From the NCBI GenBank assembly GCA_050180015.1, contig JBFXEO010000020.1, forward strand, positions 1 to 22,479: 22,479 nt of DNA, written 5' to 3'. A model generated the notes under the pieces. That model searched no databases, was not told where the DNA came from, and was given only the letters and a program-made list of their open reading frames with translations. Shown here in pieces: positions 15,939 through 22,479 of the stretch. Made by a program: the position numbers and the translations under genes. Within the stretch, counting starts at the first letter, position 1; the number at the start of each line of letters is the position of its first letter. The stretch is from JBFXEO01 sp050180015. Its GTDB lineage: Bacteria > Bacteroidota > Bacteroidia > Bacteroidales > Tenuifilaceae.

Positions 15939-16550
15939 TTATATGCTGATAAATTTACCTTTAGGCGTTTGGCAAAATTCGCAATTTTCGCTGGCAGATT
16001 CTTTGGTGTAGGTGTTACCACAAGTAGGGCATACCAAGAATTCGCCGGGTAGAGTAGCTTCGGAACCGGCGTTTAGCGCTTCCAGTGCTTCCTGGTAAAA
16101 CTGCTGATGTTTCATCTCTGTATCCCTTGCCCATGTAAAGGACTTTTCGGCTTTTTCAACCTTTTCGGCTTTCGCATCGGCTAAAAATTGTGGGTACATA
16201 GTTGTTACTTCGTATGTTTCTCCATCAATAGCCGCTTGCAGGTTCTCTGCGGTAGCTTTAACCTCAAATTCGGGTTTAAACTCATCCATTTTTTCTCCCA
16301 GCGCTTCAAGTGCCTTTGTGTGATTTGCGGCGTGGATGGCTTCTGCGCTAGAGGCGGCTTCGAAGAGTTTTGCAACATTGAGGAAGCCTTCCTCGGTTGC
16401 TTTTTGGGCAAATGCGGCGTACTTTGCACTTGCCGTAGTTTCACCTTTTATTCCCGCTTTAAGGTTTTCGATTGTTTTAACAGGCTTGGCCTGTTTGCAA
16501 CCTGTTAGGGCAATAAGCCCGGCGATTGTAAAAAATAGAATTTTTTTCAT
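15939..16550 (-). CDS. Rubrerythrin with a lipoprotein signal peptide
   Basis: A 203-residue diiron protein of the rubrerythrin family, which reduces hydrogen peroxide in anaerobes and microaerophiles. The diiron four-helix domain (about 27-160) shows Glu37, Glu70 and His73 (SAEAIHAANH), Glu111/Glu114 (DGETYE) and Glu145/His148 (DTEMKHQQ), so two ExxH motifs are intact. A rubredoxin-like C-terminal site has Cys174, Cys177, Cys190 and Cys193. Unusual is the N-terminus: MKKILFFTIAGLIALTGC, a signal peptide ending in a clear lipobox with Cys18. Most rubrerythrins are cytoplasmic, so this one should be a membrane-anchored lipoprotein facing the periplasm, unless sorted onward. The gene follows the DUF2231 gene after 28 bases, implying co-transcription. 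Electron donor is unknown. Confidence 0.93.
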   Translation of the reverse strand: MKKILFFTIAGLIALTGCKQAKPVKTIENLKAGIKGETTASAKYAAFAQKATEEGFLNVAKLFEAASSAEAIHAANHTKALEALGEKMDEFKPEFEVKATAENLQAAIDGETYEVTTMYPQFLADAKAEKVEKAEKSFTWARDTEMKHQQFYQEALEALNAGSEATLPGEFLVCPTCGNTYTKESASENCEFCQTPKGKFISI

Positions 16551-16578
16551 GTGAAATTATTTTTTAGGGTTAGTAAAA

Positions 16579-17004
16579 TTAAAGAGGCATCATGTAATTA
16601 TAAACAAGTGTGCCGCCAAAGTAGCCCGTAATGGTTACAGCAATGGTTGCCAGCGTGTAAGTAATAAAGGAAACGGACTTCAACCAGCTGCTGCTTGTTT
16701 TCCGGAGAAGCAGCGTGCGTAGTATGGAGGTTAAAATCAGAAGCAACAATGAAATTCCTGCAAAAATTTCGTGAGTTTCCCTTATTTCACCTGCAGCTCC
16801 GGTCATTTCGGCTGTAAATAAATCGCCCGAAAGCCAGGTGAGAATTGCGCATAGAGTGCCAACAATGAGCAGGTAAAAACTGATTTTGCTCAAGCAAATC
16901 TCCTTTTTTATGAAAAGAGAAGCAACTTCGGCAACAAACCCGATAGCAATTAACGCTATAGGGAAGTGCACTAACATTGGGTGCAAATGGCTGGTTGGTA
17001 TCAT
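16579..17004 (-). CDS. DUF2231-type four-helix membrane protein
   Basis: A 141-residue inner-membrane protein with four hydrophobic helices (about 10-31, 40-60, 80-98 and 110-134). The N-terminus SHLHPMLVHFPIALIAIGF carries His6, His8 and His13, matching the HPxLVHFPI hallmark of DUF2231. Another His lies in RETHEIFAG before helix 3. Conserved membrane-edge histidines suggest haem or another redox centre, but this is inference; the family has no settled function. It is the first gene of a pair with the exported rubrerythrin, 28 bases apart, so it might pass electrons to that protein. A weak -7 box (TACTTTTA, 17039 to 17032) lies ahead of its ATG. Confidence 0.82.
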   Translation of the reverse strand: MIPTSHLHPMLVHFPIALIAIGFVAEVASLFIKKEICLSKISFYLLIVGTLCAILTWLSGDLFTAEMTGAAGEIRETHEIFAGISLLLLILTSILRTLLLRKTSSSWLKSVSFITYTLATIAVTITGYFGGTLVYNYMMPL

Positions 17005-17058
17005 ACTGGTTGTATTTGTTAAAATTTAGTATAAAAGTAATAAATTCTTAGTTATTAA

Positions 17059-18000
17059 TCATTGGGTAGTTCGGTTTCGTTTATTTAGTTTTTTAGGTAT
17101 GTTTTGGGCCGCCGGGTTATCCGGTTTTTCATTTTGTAGGTGCCATTCATCGTGTGGCTCTGCATGAATAAAAGTTTCACTCCGGGGAATGGTTTCACTA
17201 AGCGCTTTTTCTATTTTCTCGCAGATTTCGTGGACCTCTTTAAGGTTTAGGTTTGGGTTTAGGTGAATGTTGAATTTGATGAAAGTGTCTGCACCGGCAG
17301 TTCTAACCTTCATGCTGTGTATGTAGTTTACTTCGGGAAACTTTGCCAGGGTTTGTTGTACTTTATCTATGGTTTCCTGGGGTGCCTTGTCCAGTAAAAC
17401 ATCTATGGCTTTCTTCCCAAGCTTGACTGAAACCATTAAAACTATCAGCGCAACAACCAGTGCTGCAATAGAATCGGCAAAGAAGAATCCAAAGTTGGCA
17501 CAAATTAACCCGAATAGTACAACAACCGAGCTCCAAATATCGGTGGAAAAATGTAGCGCATCGGCTTCAAGGGCTTGGCTGTTATACTTTTTGGCAACCC
17601 GGTACAGGGCCCTGGAGCGCCAAAAATCAACAATTATTGCCGTGACCACAACCACATAGCTCCACGCGGTTACCTCTATCTGTGTTCTGTTCGATATAAG
17701 CCTATCCGCTGCTTCGTAAATTATCCAGACACAGGTGATAAGTAGTAGGATTGTTTCGATAAGTGCAGAAAGATTTTCAATTTTGCCATGTCCGTAGTTA
17801 TGTTCATTATCTGCCGGTTTATCGGAAATTTTTACGGAGAAAAAGGTGATTATTGCAGCAACAAGATCGAGGACAGAATGCAATGCCTCGGACAGAATAC
17901 CCAAACTTCCGGTTAAAATTCCAATGGTTAATTTAAATCCTGTTAAAAAAATTGCGCCAAATATCGAAATTAATGCCACTCTTTTTTTCTCTCTTACCAT
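17059..18000 (-). CDS. Cation diffusion facilitator (CDF) efflux protein, zinc-type site
   Basis: A 313-residue inner-membrane proton-coupled metal exporter. It has six hydrophobic helices and a cytoplasmic C-terminal domain (about 205-295), followed by a hydrophilic, basic tail (NIPKKLNKRNR). Transport-site residues: His41 and Asp45 in SEALHSVLDL (helix 2) and His150 and Asp154 in DALHFSTD (helix 5), with the NYGHGKIE loop between. His-Asp/His-Asp sites are typical of Zn-selective CDFs, whereas FieF has Asp-Asp/His-Asp, so zinc is the likely main substrate. I chose ATG 18000 (MVREKKR) because it directly precedes helix 1. An ATG at 18114 would extend into the upstream small gene. A CCTCC/GGAGG hairpin lies in the 82-base gap before it. 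Confidence 0.92.
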   Translation of the reverse strand: MVREKKRVALISIFGAIFLTGFKLTIGILTGSLGILSEALHSVLDLVAAIITFFSVKISDKPADNEHNYGHGKIENLSALIETILLLITCVWIIYEAADRLISNRTQIEVTAWSYVVVVTAIIVDFWRSRALYRVAKKYNSQALEADALHFSTDIWSSVVVLFGLICANFGFFFADSIAALVVALIVLMVSVKLGKKAIDVLLDKAPQETIDKVQQTLAKFPEVNYIHSMKVRTAGADTFIKFNIHLNPNLNLKEVHEICEKIEKALSETIPRSETFIHAEPHDEWHLQNEKPDNPAAQNIPKKLNKRNRTTQ

Positions 18001-18053
18001 CGCTATCAATATTAAATAAGAACTTAGAATGATGAGGAAATTCCACGAATAAA

Positions 18054-18067
18054 CCTCCAGGCGGAGG
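18054..18067 (-). terminator. Small hairpin between the DUF6660-like gene and the CDF gene
   Basis: CCTCC (18054-18058) and GGAGG (18063-18067) form a 5-bp GC stem with a four-base loop, followed on the minus strand by TTTATT. It may be a weak terminator or attenuator that lowers read-through into the CDF gene. Confidence 0.35.
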
Positions 18068-18082
18068 ATTAAAAGCAGCTGT

Positions 18083-18385
18083 TTACAGTTTAGGCGGTTG
18101 CCAGATATGAACAATAAAGCTGGAAATACTATTGATAGCTATTGGCGGGAATATGTCCGTTAGAATGGTTGATTTCCTTACTGTGGGGAACGGCTCATTT
18201 GCAGAAATATCTTCTTGGATGCAAATTGTGTGAGAGTGTTCAAGGTGACTGGAAATATCGCTACAACCGTTGGTTGTAAATACCTGATCGAGTAAAAAAA
18301 TCCCCACGGCGTTGCCCTTAGCAGGACTGATCATAAGGCTAAGAGCAATTAATAGGTAGTAAATTGGTTGTAATACCTTTGCCAT
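18083..18385 (-). CDS. Small exported protein, DUF6660-like, upstream of metal exporter
   Basis: A 100-residue protein with an N-terminal signal peptide (MAKVLQPIYYLLIALSLMI, cleavage likely after SPAKGNA). The mature part has a short His/Cys patch, CSDISSHLEHSHTICIQED, that could bind metal, and ends with VHIWQPPKL. Short Bacteroidota periplasmic proteins (DUF6660) encoded next to heavy-metal efflux genes often have a Cys/His-rich middle and the same IWQPPKL ending, so I infer membership. This copy has fewer Cys than I would expect. It precedes the CDF exporter by 82 bases. The start ATG overlaps a 14-base palindrome that also contains a -7-like box, hinting at leaderless or tightly controlled expression. 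A function as metal chaperone or sensor is a guess. Confidence 0.65.
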   Translation of the reverse strand: MAKVLQPIYYLLIALSLMISPAKGNAVGIFLLDQVFTTNGCSDISSHLEHSHTICIQEDISANEPFPTVRKSTILTDIFPPIAINSISSFIVHIWQPPKL

Positions 18386-18420
18386 ATTTGCAAATATACT
18401 AGTACAACGTATTACTTGTA
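18384..18420 (-). promoter_or_regulatory. Promoter/operator candidate for the metal-efflux pair
   Basis: Two dyads lie at the start of the small exported-protein gene: a perfect 14-base palindrome ATATTTGCAAATAT (18384-18397) that overlaps the ATG, and TACAA (18403-18407) with TTGTA (18416-18420) as arms spaced by eight bases. The minus strand of 18391-18398 reads TATATTTG, an exact -7 box, placing transcription start at or next to the ATG. The dyads could bind a metal-responsive repressor. Confidence 0.4.
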
Positions 18421-18502
18421 ACTTGCCGGTAGGTATATTTTAAATTCTATTTTTTATATTATGGACTTAGTGCGATTCCGTGCAATTTATTGCGAAGTTT
18501 GT

Positions 18503-19612
18503 CTAGCGGCTGAGGATAAGTTTTTTTGTTAAATGCTTCTTGCTTGGAGCGCTCAATGTTACAATGTAAATTCCATTGGGTTGGTTGTTGGGCGTCCAGC
18601 TCACCGAGTAGTCGCCCTGGGTGAAATTGCCGTTTGCCAGCATGGCAACGGGAGTTCCGTTAATACTGTGTATGCTAATTGTAATATAGGTGGGCGTGTT
18701 TAGGTGAAAGGCTATGGCAGCCTCTTTCCTTACGGGGTTTGGATATATTGGCGCGAGCCAAATGCCATTTCCCTGTGTGTCTATAAGGCTAACCCCGGTT
18801 AACGAAGGGCTTCCCGCCTCTTTCCACGCCGAGTATATCAGTTCCGCTAGGGCATGTGAGGCATTCTTGAAGAGCATTACGGTAAAGTCTCCGGCTTTTG
18901 CCCATAGGGCATCCTTATATTCGGTTGACGAATAATTTGAGTTTACACTTTTTGCGTAATCATCGGTAATTATAACCGAATCAACGTACTTGTAGTTTGC
19001 GTAAAGGTAATTTAGTATGTACTGGGTAACATTGCCGATTTGTTCAACTGCATCGCCGGAGTAGGTAAGGTTTGCCGAGTGGGCATTAATCATGGTGTTT
19101 TCGTAGCGGGAGTGTATGCCATCGTTCCCGGTGTATTGTCCGTTGTAGTTTTTGGTGATATGCAAGGGCATGTGGCCATCGGCGACATAGTGGCCCAGAT
19201 CGGCCGCAAAGTATTTGGCCCTGTCCCAGTTCTGCTTTGCCATGTTGTTTCGCAGGGAGTCGTATGTGGTTTTGGTGGCATAGGGCAAAATTCCCCAGTC
19301 GTAAACATAGTAGGAACCGTGTACGGCAATGGCTTCGTTTAAGGTTTGTGGGATATACCCGTAGCTGTTGAATTCGGAGTAGTTGTCAATATCTATGTAG
19401 TGCTTTGGGGCTTCGTTGGAATCGTAACTTTTACGGTTGTCGGCATCGGAGGCGTGTTCGGCCAGGTAGTAGCCCCATGCTTGGAGCTGTTGCATTTCCT
19501 GGTTGAACGATAATGTTGCGTTGTTGCTGATGATGTAATGTCCCGTCCCGCCCCAGCTGATTAGCGTAAGGCCAAGGGTAATTACGAAAAAGTACCGAAA
19601 AAGTTTATTCAT
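18503..19612 (-). CDS. Secreted zinc-dependent phospholipase C / S1-P1 nuclease family protein with type IX sorting domain
   Basis: A 369-residue exported enzyme. The signal peptide (1-19) should be cut before Trp20, giving a mature WGGTGH start. In this superfamily the N-terminal Trp amine and main chain bind zinc, and His25 is mature residue 6 as in nuclease P1. Further candidate ligands are Asp56 or Asp58 (HASDADNR), His71 (KHYIDID), His141/Asp145 (LGHYVADGH), His151, His167 and Glu171 (GIHSRYEN). A terminal Glu ligand resembles B. cereus phospholipase C, whereas P1 nuclease has Asp, so the substrate (nucleic acid or phospholipid) is open. The C-terminal ~80 residues (from YPNPVRKEAAIAF to the KKLILSR end) form a Por/type A sorting domain, so it should leave through the type IX system. 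It stands alone between recQ and the metal-efflux pair. Confidence 0.88.
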   Translation of the reverse strand: MNKLFRYFFVITLGLTLISWGGTGHYIISNNATLSFNQEMQQLQAWGYYLAEHASDADNRKSYDSNEAPKHYIDIDNYSEFNSYGYIPQTLNEAIAVHGSYYVYDWGILPYATKTTYDSLRNNMAKQNWDRAKYFAADLGHYVADGHMPLHITKNYNGQYTGNDGIHSRYENTMINAHSANLTYSGDAVEQIGNVTQYILNYLYANYKYVDSVIITDDYAKSVNSNYSSTEYKDALWAKAGDFTVMLFKNASHALAELIYSAWKEAGSPSLTGVSLIDTQGNGIWLAPIYPNPVRKEAAIAFHLNTPTYITISIHSINGTPVAMLANGNFTQGDYSVSWTPNNQPNGIYIVTLSAPSKKHLTKKLILSR

Positions 19613-19634
19613 TATAACCCGTGAATTTTGACCT

Positions 19635-19647
19635 GCAAGTTTACAAT
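19635..19647 (-). promoter_or_regulatory. Promoter candidate for the secreted zinc enzyme
   Basis: The minus strand reads TTGTAAACTTGCA; within it TAAACTTG (19643 to 19636) is one mismatch from TAnnTTTG and ends 23 bases before the ATG. The 181-base gap between recQ and this gene is otherwise AT-rich, and I see no terminator hairpin for recQ in it. Confidence 0.35.
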
Positions 19648-19793
19648 AATTTTAATTTCTAGTTTGATATTATGCGGGAATCATATTTTAACCGATAATT
19701 AAAGAAAATATTTCCAATTTATTATTATTTAAAAGTAAAACTGAATGAGTATTTGCGATGCGCTTACTGCAAGTTCTATAAACAGTTATTCTT

Positions 19794-21716
19794 TCATTCA
19801 TCATTCTTTTTGCTGTGCCAGGCCAGTAAACCTTCTTCGTTGCCGATAATCTTGCCATTGTCCAGCAAATACTGGATAACCCTGATAACTCTATCCGTAT
19901 TATGCTTTAGGCTGTCAATTAATTCTTCGCTGGTACAGGGTTGGAGCATTAGCTTTGCCTTTAGCTCTTCCAGTACCATGTCAAACTCGTACTTACTCAT
20001 ATCCAATTCGTTTCTCGATGTACAGATGTCGCATTTACCGCATCGGTAGGAATCTTTTTCACCGAAATACTCGCTGAGCATTTGTCTTCGGCATTTTGTT
20101 TGGCTTTGGGCGTAGGCAATAATTGCGTCAAGCCTGTTTACGAACTTTTCACGAAGTAACCTGTATGAGTCAGGATTAATACGGAGGTTTTTTTCGTCTA
20201 GCCGCTCCTCTGTCAGTATAATTAACGGAGTTTTCTTTTTGGGGATATAGTTGACAATCTTATGGTGGCTCAGTGCTTTTAAGTTGTCGATAACGTTTGG
20301 GGTTGATATGGCGGCCAGCCGGCTCAGATAAACCTCGTCAATTTTAACATACTGGGAAAAAACACCCGTGAAATTTCTGAGGATCACCTTGATGAATCTA
20401 TCCATTTCGGCATGTGCAACCTGATACTTGTAGAGTTCCTGCCTGTCAACCAAAAACATTAACCGGCTTGGATTGTCCAATTCATCGGTCATTTCAATGT
20501 AGCCTTCGCGTTCAAGTATTTTAAGTGCGCTGAAAGTTTTTGCGTAGCTTAACCGGTATGCCGAGCAAAAATCCATCAGGTTGAAATCGTAAACTTCGCC
20601 TTTCCCCGCCCCAATGGCAATGTTTAGGTACGATCCCAGGGCCTGGTAGGTTCGTTTGATGTCTTCTGCCGGGGGGAAGGCCGTATCAATCCGTTGCTCT
20701 GTTTTCAGTTTATCGGAGTTGTTGTAGAGCAGAACTGCGTAGGCCAATTTTTGGTCGCGGCCGGCACGCCCGGCTTCCTGAAAGTATGCTTCGGGAGAGT
20801 CTGGTAAATCTGCATGAACAACAAACCGGACATCGGGCTTGTCAATTCCCATTCCAAAAGCGTTGGTGGCAACAATAACCCTGGTTTTACCCGTTTGCCA
20901 TTCAGTTTGCTTGGTGCTTCGGGCTTCCATGGTTAACCCTGCGTGGTAGTAGTCGGCCGAAATTCCTTCCTTGCGTAGCGTAAGCGCTATTTCTTTGGTT
21001 TTTTCCCGGCTGCGTACGTAAACAATGCCTGTTCCCGGGATGCTGTTGATGATTTTGAGTAGATGCTTGATTTTATCTTCGACATTTCGTATAAGGTAAA
21101 CCAGGTTGTCGCGGGCAAAGCTCATTCTGAAAACTTTTCCGTTCCGGAATCCGAGTTTTTGCTGGATGTCTTCCACAACATCGGGGGTGGCGGTGGCAGT
21201 TAGAGCAAGGAAGGGAACATTGTCGGGCAAAAGTTCCCTCAGCTCTGCAATGCGCAGGTATGATGGACGAAAATCGTAGCCCCATTGCGAAATGCAATGC
21301 GACTCATCAATGGCAACCATGTTTATTTTAATCTTGCGTAACCGTTCCCGGAATATTTGCGTGGTTAACCGTTCCGGCGACAGGTACAGGAATTTTATAC
21401 TGCCGTAGGCGCAGTTGTCGAGTTCGATATCAATCTCGTGCGATGATAGTCCGGAGTGAATGGCTGTTGCCGTAATGTTCCGCTGTTTCAGGTTTTCAAC
21501 CTGATCCTTCATTAGGGCGATAAGCGGAGTGATAACTAAACAAACACCCTCCTTGGCCAGCGCGGGCACCTGAAAGGTTATGGATTTTCCACCTCCAGTG
21601 GGCATAAGGGCAAGAGTGTCGGATCCATTATAGACCGATTCGATAATATCGCGCTGAATTGATCGGAATGCGCTGTAGCCCCAGTACTGTTTGAGTATTT
21701 GTTCGAATTTATCCAA
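19794..21716 (-). CDS. recQ: ATP-dependent DNA helicase RecQ
   Basis: A 3'-5' superfamily-2 DNA helicase of about 640 residues acting in recombination and fork repair. Seen in sequence: LMPTGGGKS (Walker A), VITPLIALMKDQ (motif Ia), VAIDESHCISQWGYDFR (motif II, DESH instead of DEAH, plus the RecQ aromatic loop), LALTATATP (motif III), ATNAFGMGIDKPDVRFV (motif V) and FQEAGRAGRD (motif VI). A zinc site follows (CRRQMLSEYFGEKDSYRCGKCDIC), then a winged-helix RQC and a short helical end; no classic HRDC domain is evident. The frame is open to TTG 21788, but I prefer TTG 21716: its product begins just before the conserved YWGYSAFRSIQ, and an exact -7 box lies between the two TTGs. Divergent from guaB. 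Confidence 0.95.
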   Translation of the reverse strand: MDKFEQILKQYWGYSAFRSIQRDIIESVYNGSDTLALMPTGGGKSITFQVPALAKEGVCLVITPLIALMKDQVENLKQRNITATAIHSGLSSHEIDIELDNCAYGSIKFLYLSPERLTTQIFRERLRKIKINMVAIDESHCISQWGYDFRPSYLRIAELRELLPDNVPFLALTATATPDVVEDIQQKLGFRNGKVFRMSFARDNLVYLIRNVEDKIKHLLKIINSIPGTGIVYVRSREKTKEIALTLRKEGISADYYHAGLTMEARSTKQTEWQTGKTRVIVATNAFGMGIDKPDVRFVVHADLPDSPEAYFQEAGRAGRDQKLAYAVLLYNNSDKLKTEQRIDTAFPPAEDIKRTYQALGSYLNIAIGAGKGEVYDFNLMDFCSAYRLSYAKTFSALKILEREGYIEMTDELDNPSRLMFLVDRQELYKYQVAHAEMDRFIKVILRNFTGVFSQYVKIDEVYLSRLAAISTPNVIDNLKALSHHKIVNYIPKKKTPLIILTEERLDEKNLRINPDSYRLLREKFVNRLDAIIAYAQSQTKCRRQMLSEYFGEKDSYRCGKCDICTSRNELDMSKYEFDMVLEELKAKLMLQPCTSEELIDSLKHNTDRVIRVIQYLLDNGKIIGNEEGLLAWHSKKNDE

Positions 21717-21733
21717 ACCTTGAATGTTTTTAG

Positions 21734-21741
21734 CAAAAATA
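21734..21741 (-). promoter_or_regulatory. recQ: -7 promoter box for recQ
   Basis: The minus strand reads TATTTTTG, an exact TAnnTTTG match, ending 17 bases before the preferred TTG start at 21716. It lies inside the frame of the longer TTG start at 21788, so it argues for the shorter protein. Confidence 0.5.
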
Positions 21742-21871
21742 ATTAAAAATGGGGACTGTGGACTAGTGGATGTTGGTTTATCTGTCAAACGGGGGTTAAA
21801 CTCTGGAGAATATTGTACTTTTATGTTTCACATAATATAACATTCAAATATCAGATTGATTTGTAAGACAA

Positions 21872-21901
21872 TTGACGTTCTGCCAAAAATTTGTAACTTG
21901 C
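21872..21901 (+). promoter_or_regulatory. guaB: Promoter candidate for guaB
   Basis: TTG at 21872-21874, then 19 bases, then TAACTTGC (21894-21901). The spacing is that of Bacteroidota -33/-7 promoters, and the -7 box looks like TAnnTTTG with one T lost. Transcription would start near 21908, with a leader of about 20 bases. Confidence 0.4.
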
Positions 21902-21930
21902 CGCATTTTTAATCAATAACCTGTACAATC

Positions 21931-22479
21931 ATGTCGTTTTACTCAGATAAAGTTGTGGCCGAAGGACTTACGTTTGATGATGTGCTTTTGGTGCCGGCAT
22001 ACTCCGAGGTGTTACCTCGTAACGTTAACCTGTCAACAAAATTTACAAGAAATATAGAAATTAACGCTCCGATTATTTCCGCCGCAATGGACACGGTAAC
22101 CGAATCGGCCCTTGCCATTGCCATCGCCCGCGAGGGTGGAATCGGAGTAATACATAAGAATATGAGCATAGAGGCCCAGGCAAAGCAGGTACGTGAGGTT
22201 AAGCGGGCAGAAAACGGTATGATATATGAGCCGGTTACAATACTCCCCAATGCTACTGTTGGCGATGCTTTAGGGTTGATGCGGGAATATCACATCGGCG
22301 GAATCCCGGTGGTGGATAAGGATGGCTTACTGATTGGCATTGTAACAAACCGCGATCTGCGCTTTCAGGAGAACTTTAAAACCCCAATTCATAAGGTAAT
22401 GACAAGTAAAAACATCATTACCACAACAAAATCCATTGACCTGGAAAAGGCCACATCGATACTGAAGGAGTACAAAATA
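21931..22479 (+). CDS. guaB: Inosine-5'-monophosphate dehydrogenase, N-terminal part (3' end outside window)
   Basis: The first 183 codons of the enzyme that oxidises IMP to XMP with NAD, the committed step of GMP synthesis in the cytoplasm. The frame is open to the window edge. Seen in sequence: EGLTFDDVLLVPAYSEVLPR near the start, APIISAAMDTVTESALAIAIAREGGIGVIHKNM, and the beginning of the tandem CBS domains (from about residue 95) with EPVTILPNATVGDALGLM and GIPVVDKDGLLIGIVTNRDLR. The catalytic Cys loop lies beyond the window. ATG 21931 gives the standard N-terminus. It is divergent from recQ and has its own promoter candidate. The call is very secure. Confidence 0.96.
   Translation, partial: MSFYSDKVVAEGLTFDDVLLVPAYSEVLPRNVNLSTKFTRNIEINAPIISAAMDTVTESALAIAIAREGGIGVIHKNMSIEAQAKQVREVKRAENGMIYEPVTILPNATVGDALGLMREYHIGGIPVVDKDGLLIGIVTNRDLRFQENFKTPIHKVMTSKNIITTTKSIDLEKATSILKEYKI

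Noticed and set aside
18001..18114. Longer start for the CDF exporter
   Set aside because: The extra segment overlaps the small exported-protein gene, includes a hairpin, and precedes the normal CDF N-terminus at ATG 18000.
1..22479. Defence island, CRISPR array, prophage or insertion sequence
   Set aside because: No Cas, restriction, toxin-antitoxin, integrase or transposase genes, no regularly spaced repeats and no terminal inverted repeats were seen; recQ and the exonuclease fit housekeeping roles.
1..22479. tRNA, rRNA or known riboswitch
   Set aside because: No cloverleaf or conserved rRNA/riboswitch core was recognised in the gaps by eye; a covariance-model scan would settle this.

Overview
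The window looks like chromosomal DNA of a Bacteroidota bacterium, probably of the order Bacteroidales. The grounds are AT-leaning intergenic DNA, a type IX secretion (Por) C-terminal sorting domain, a ~1500-residue TamB protein divergent from tsaD, a DUF5063 gene, several matches to the Bacteroidota -7 promoter box TAnnTTTG, and little sign of Shine-Dalgarno sequences. Most genes are housekeeping or envelope genes. I see no tRNA, rRNA, CRISPR array, transposase or phage gene. The species is inference.

Layout. 1-433: the 3' end of glyA (serine hydroxymethyltransferase) and a strong hairpin terminator. 542-1795 (+): a small two-helix membrane protein with a PH-like tail, then a TauE/SafE permease. 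1799-8327 (-): tamB, then exbB-exbD-tonB, an outer-membrane/energy-transduction block. 8494-9513 (+): tsaD, divergent from tamB. 9518-11872 (-): a hybrid sensor kinase with a periplasmic NMT1/THI5-like binding domain whose phosphoacceptor histidine is replaced by Phe421. 12061-14457 (-): a tight three-gene operon, DUF5063 - RNase D-like 3'-5' exonuclease - RlmI-like rRNA methyltransferase. 14712-15623 (-): proline dehydrogenase. 15939-17004 (-): a DUF2231 membrane protein and a rubrerythrin with a lipoprotein signal. 17059-18385 (-): a small exported His-containing protein and a zinc-type CDF exporter, preceded by inverted repeats. 18503-19612 (-): a zinc phospholipase C / S1-P1 nuclease family enzyme with a type IX sorting tail. 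19794-21716 (-): recQ. 21931-end (+): the 5' part of guaB.

Working together: TamB (lipid or outer-membrane protein delivery across the periplasm) and ExbB-ExbD-TonB (proton-motive force to the outer membrane) both serve the envelope. The exonuclease and methyltransferase suggest an RNA maturation operon that includes an uncharacterised DUF5063 protein. The rubrerythrin/DUF2231 pair suggests peroxide or oxygen defence placed outside the cytoplasm. The DUF6660-like protein and CDF pump form a probable metal-efflux unit.

I did not find a clearly new multi-gene system. The most unusual items are the histidine-less hybrid kinase, the exported rubrerythrin, tamB coding sequence that runs upstream of any ordinary start codon, and the mixed nuclease/phospholipase metal-site signature of the secreted zinc enzyme.
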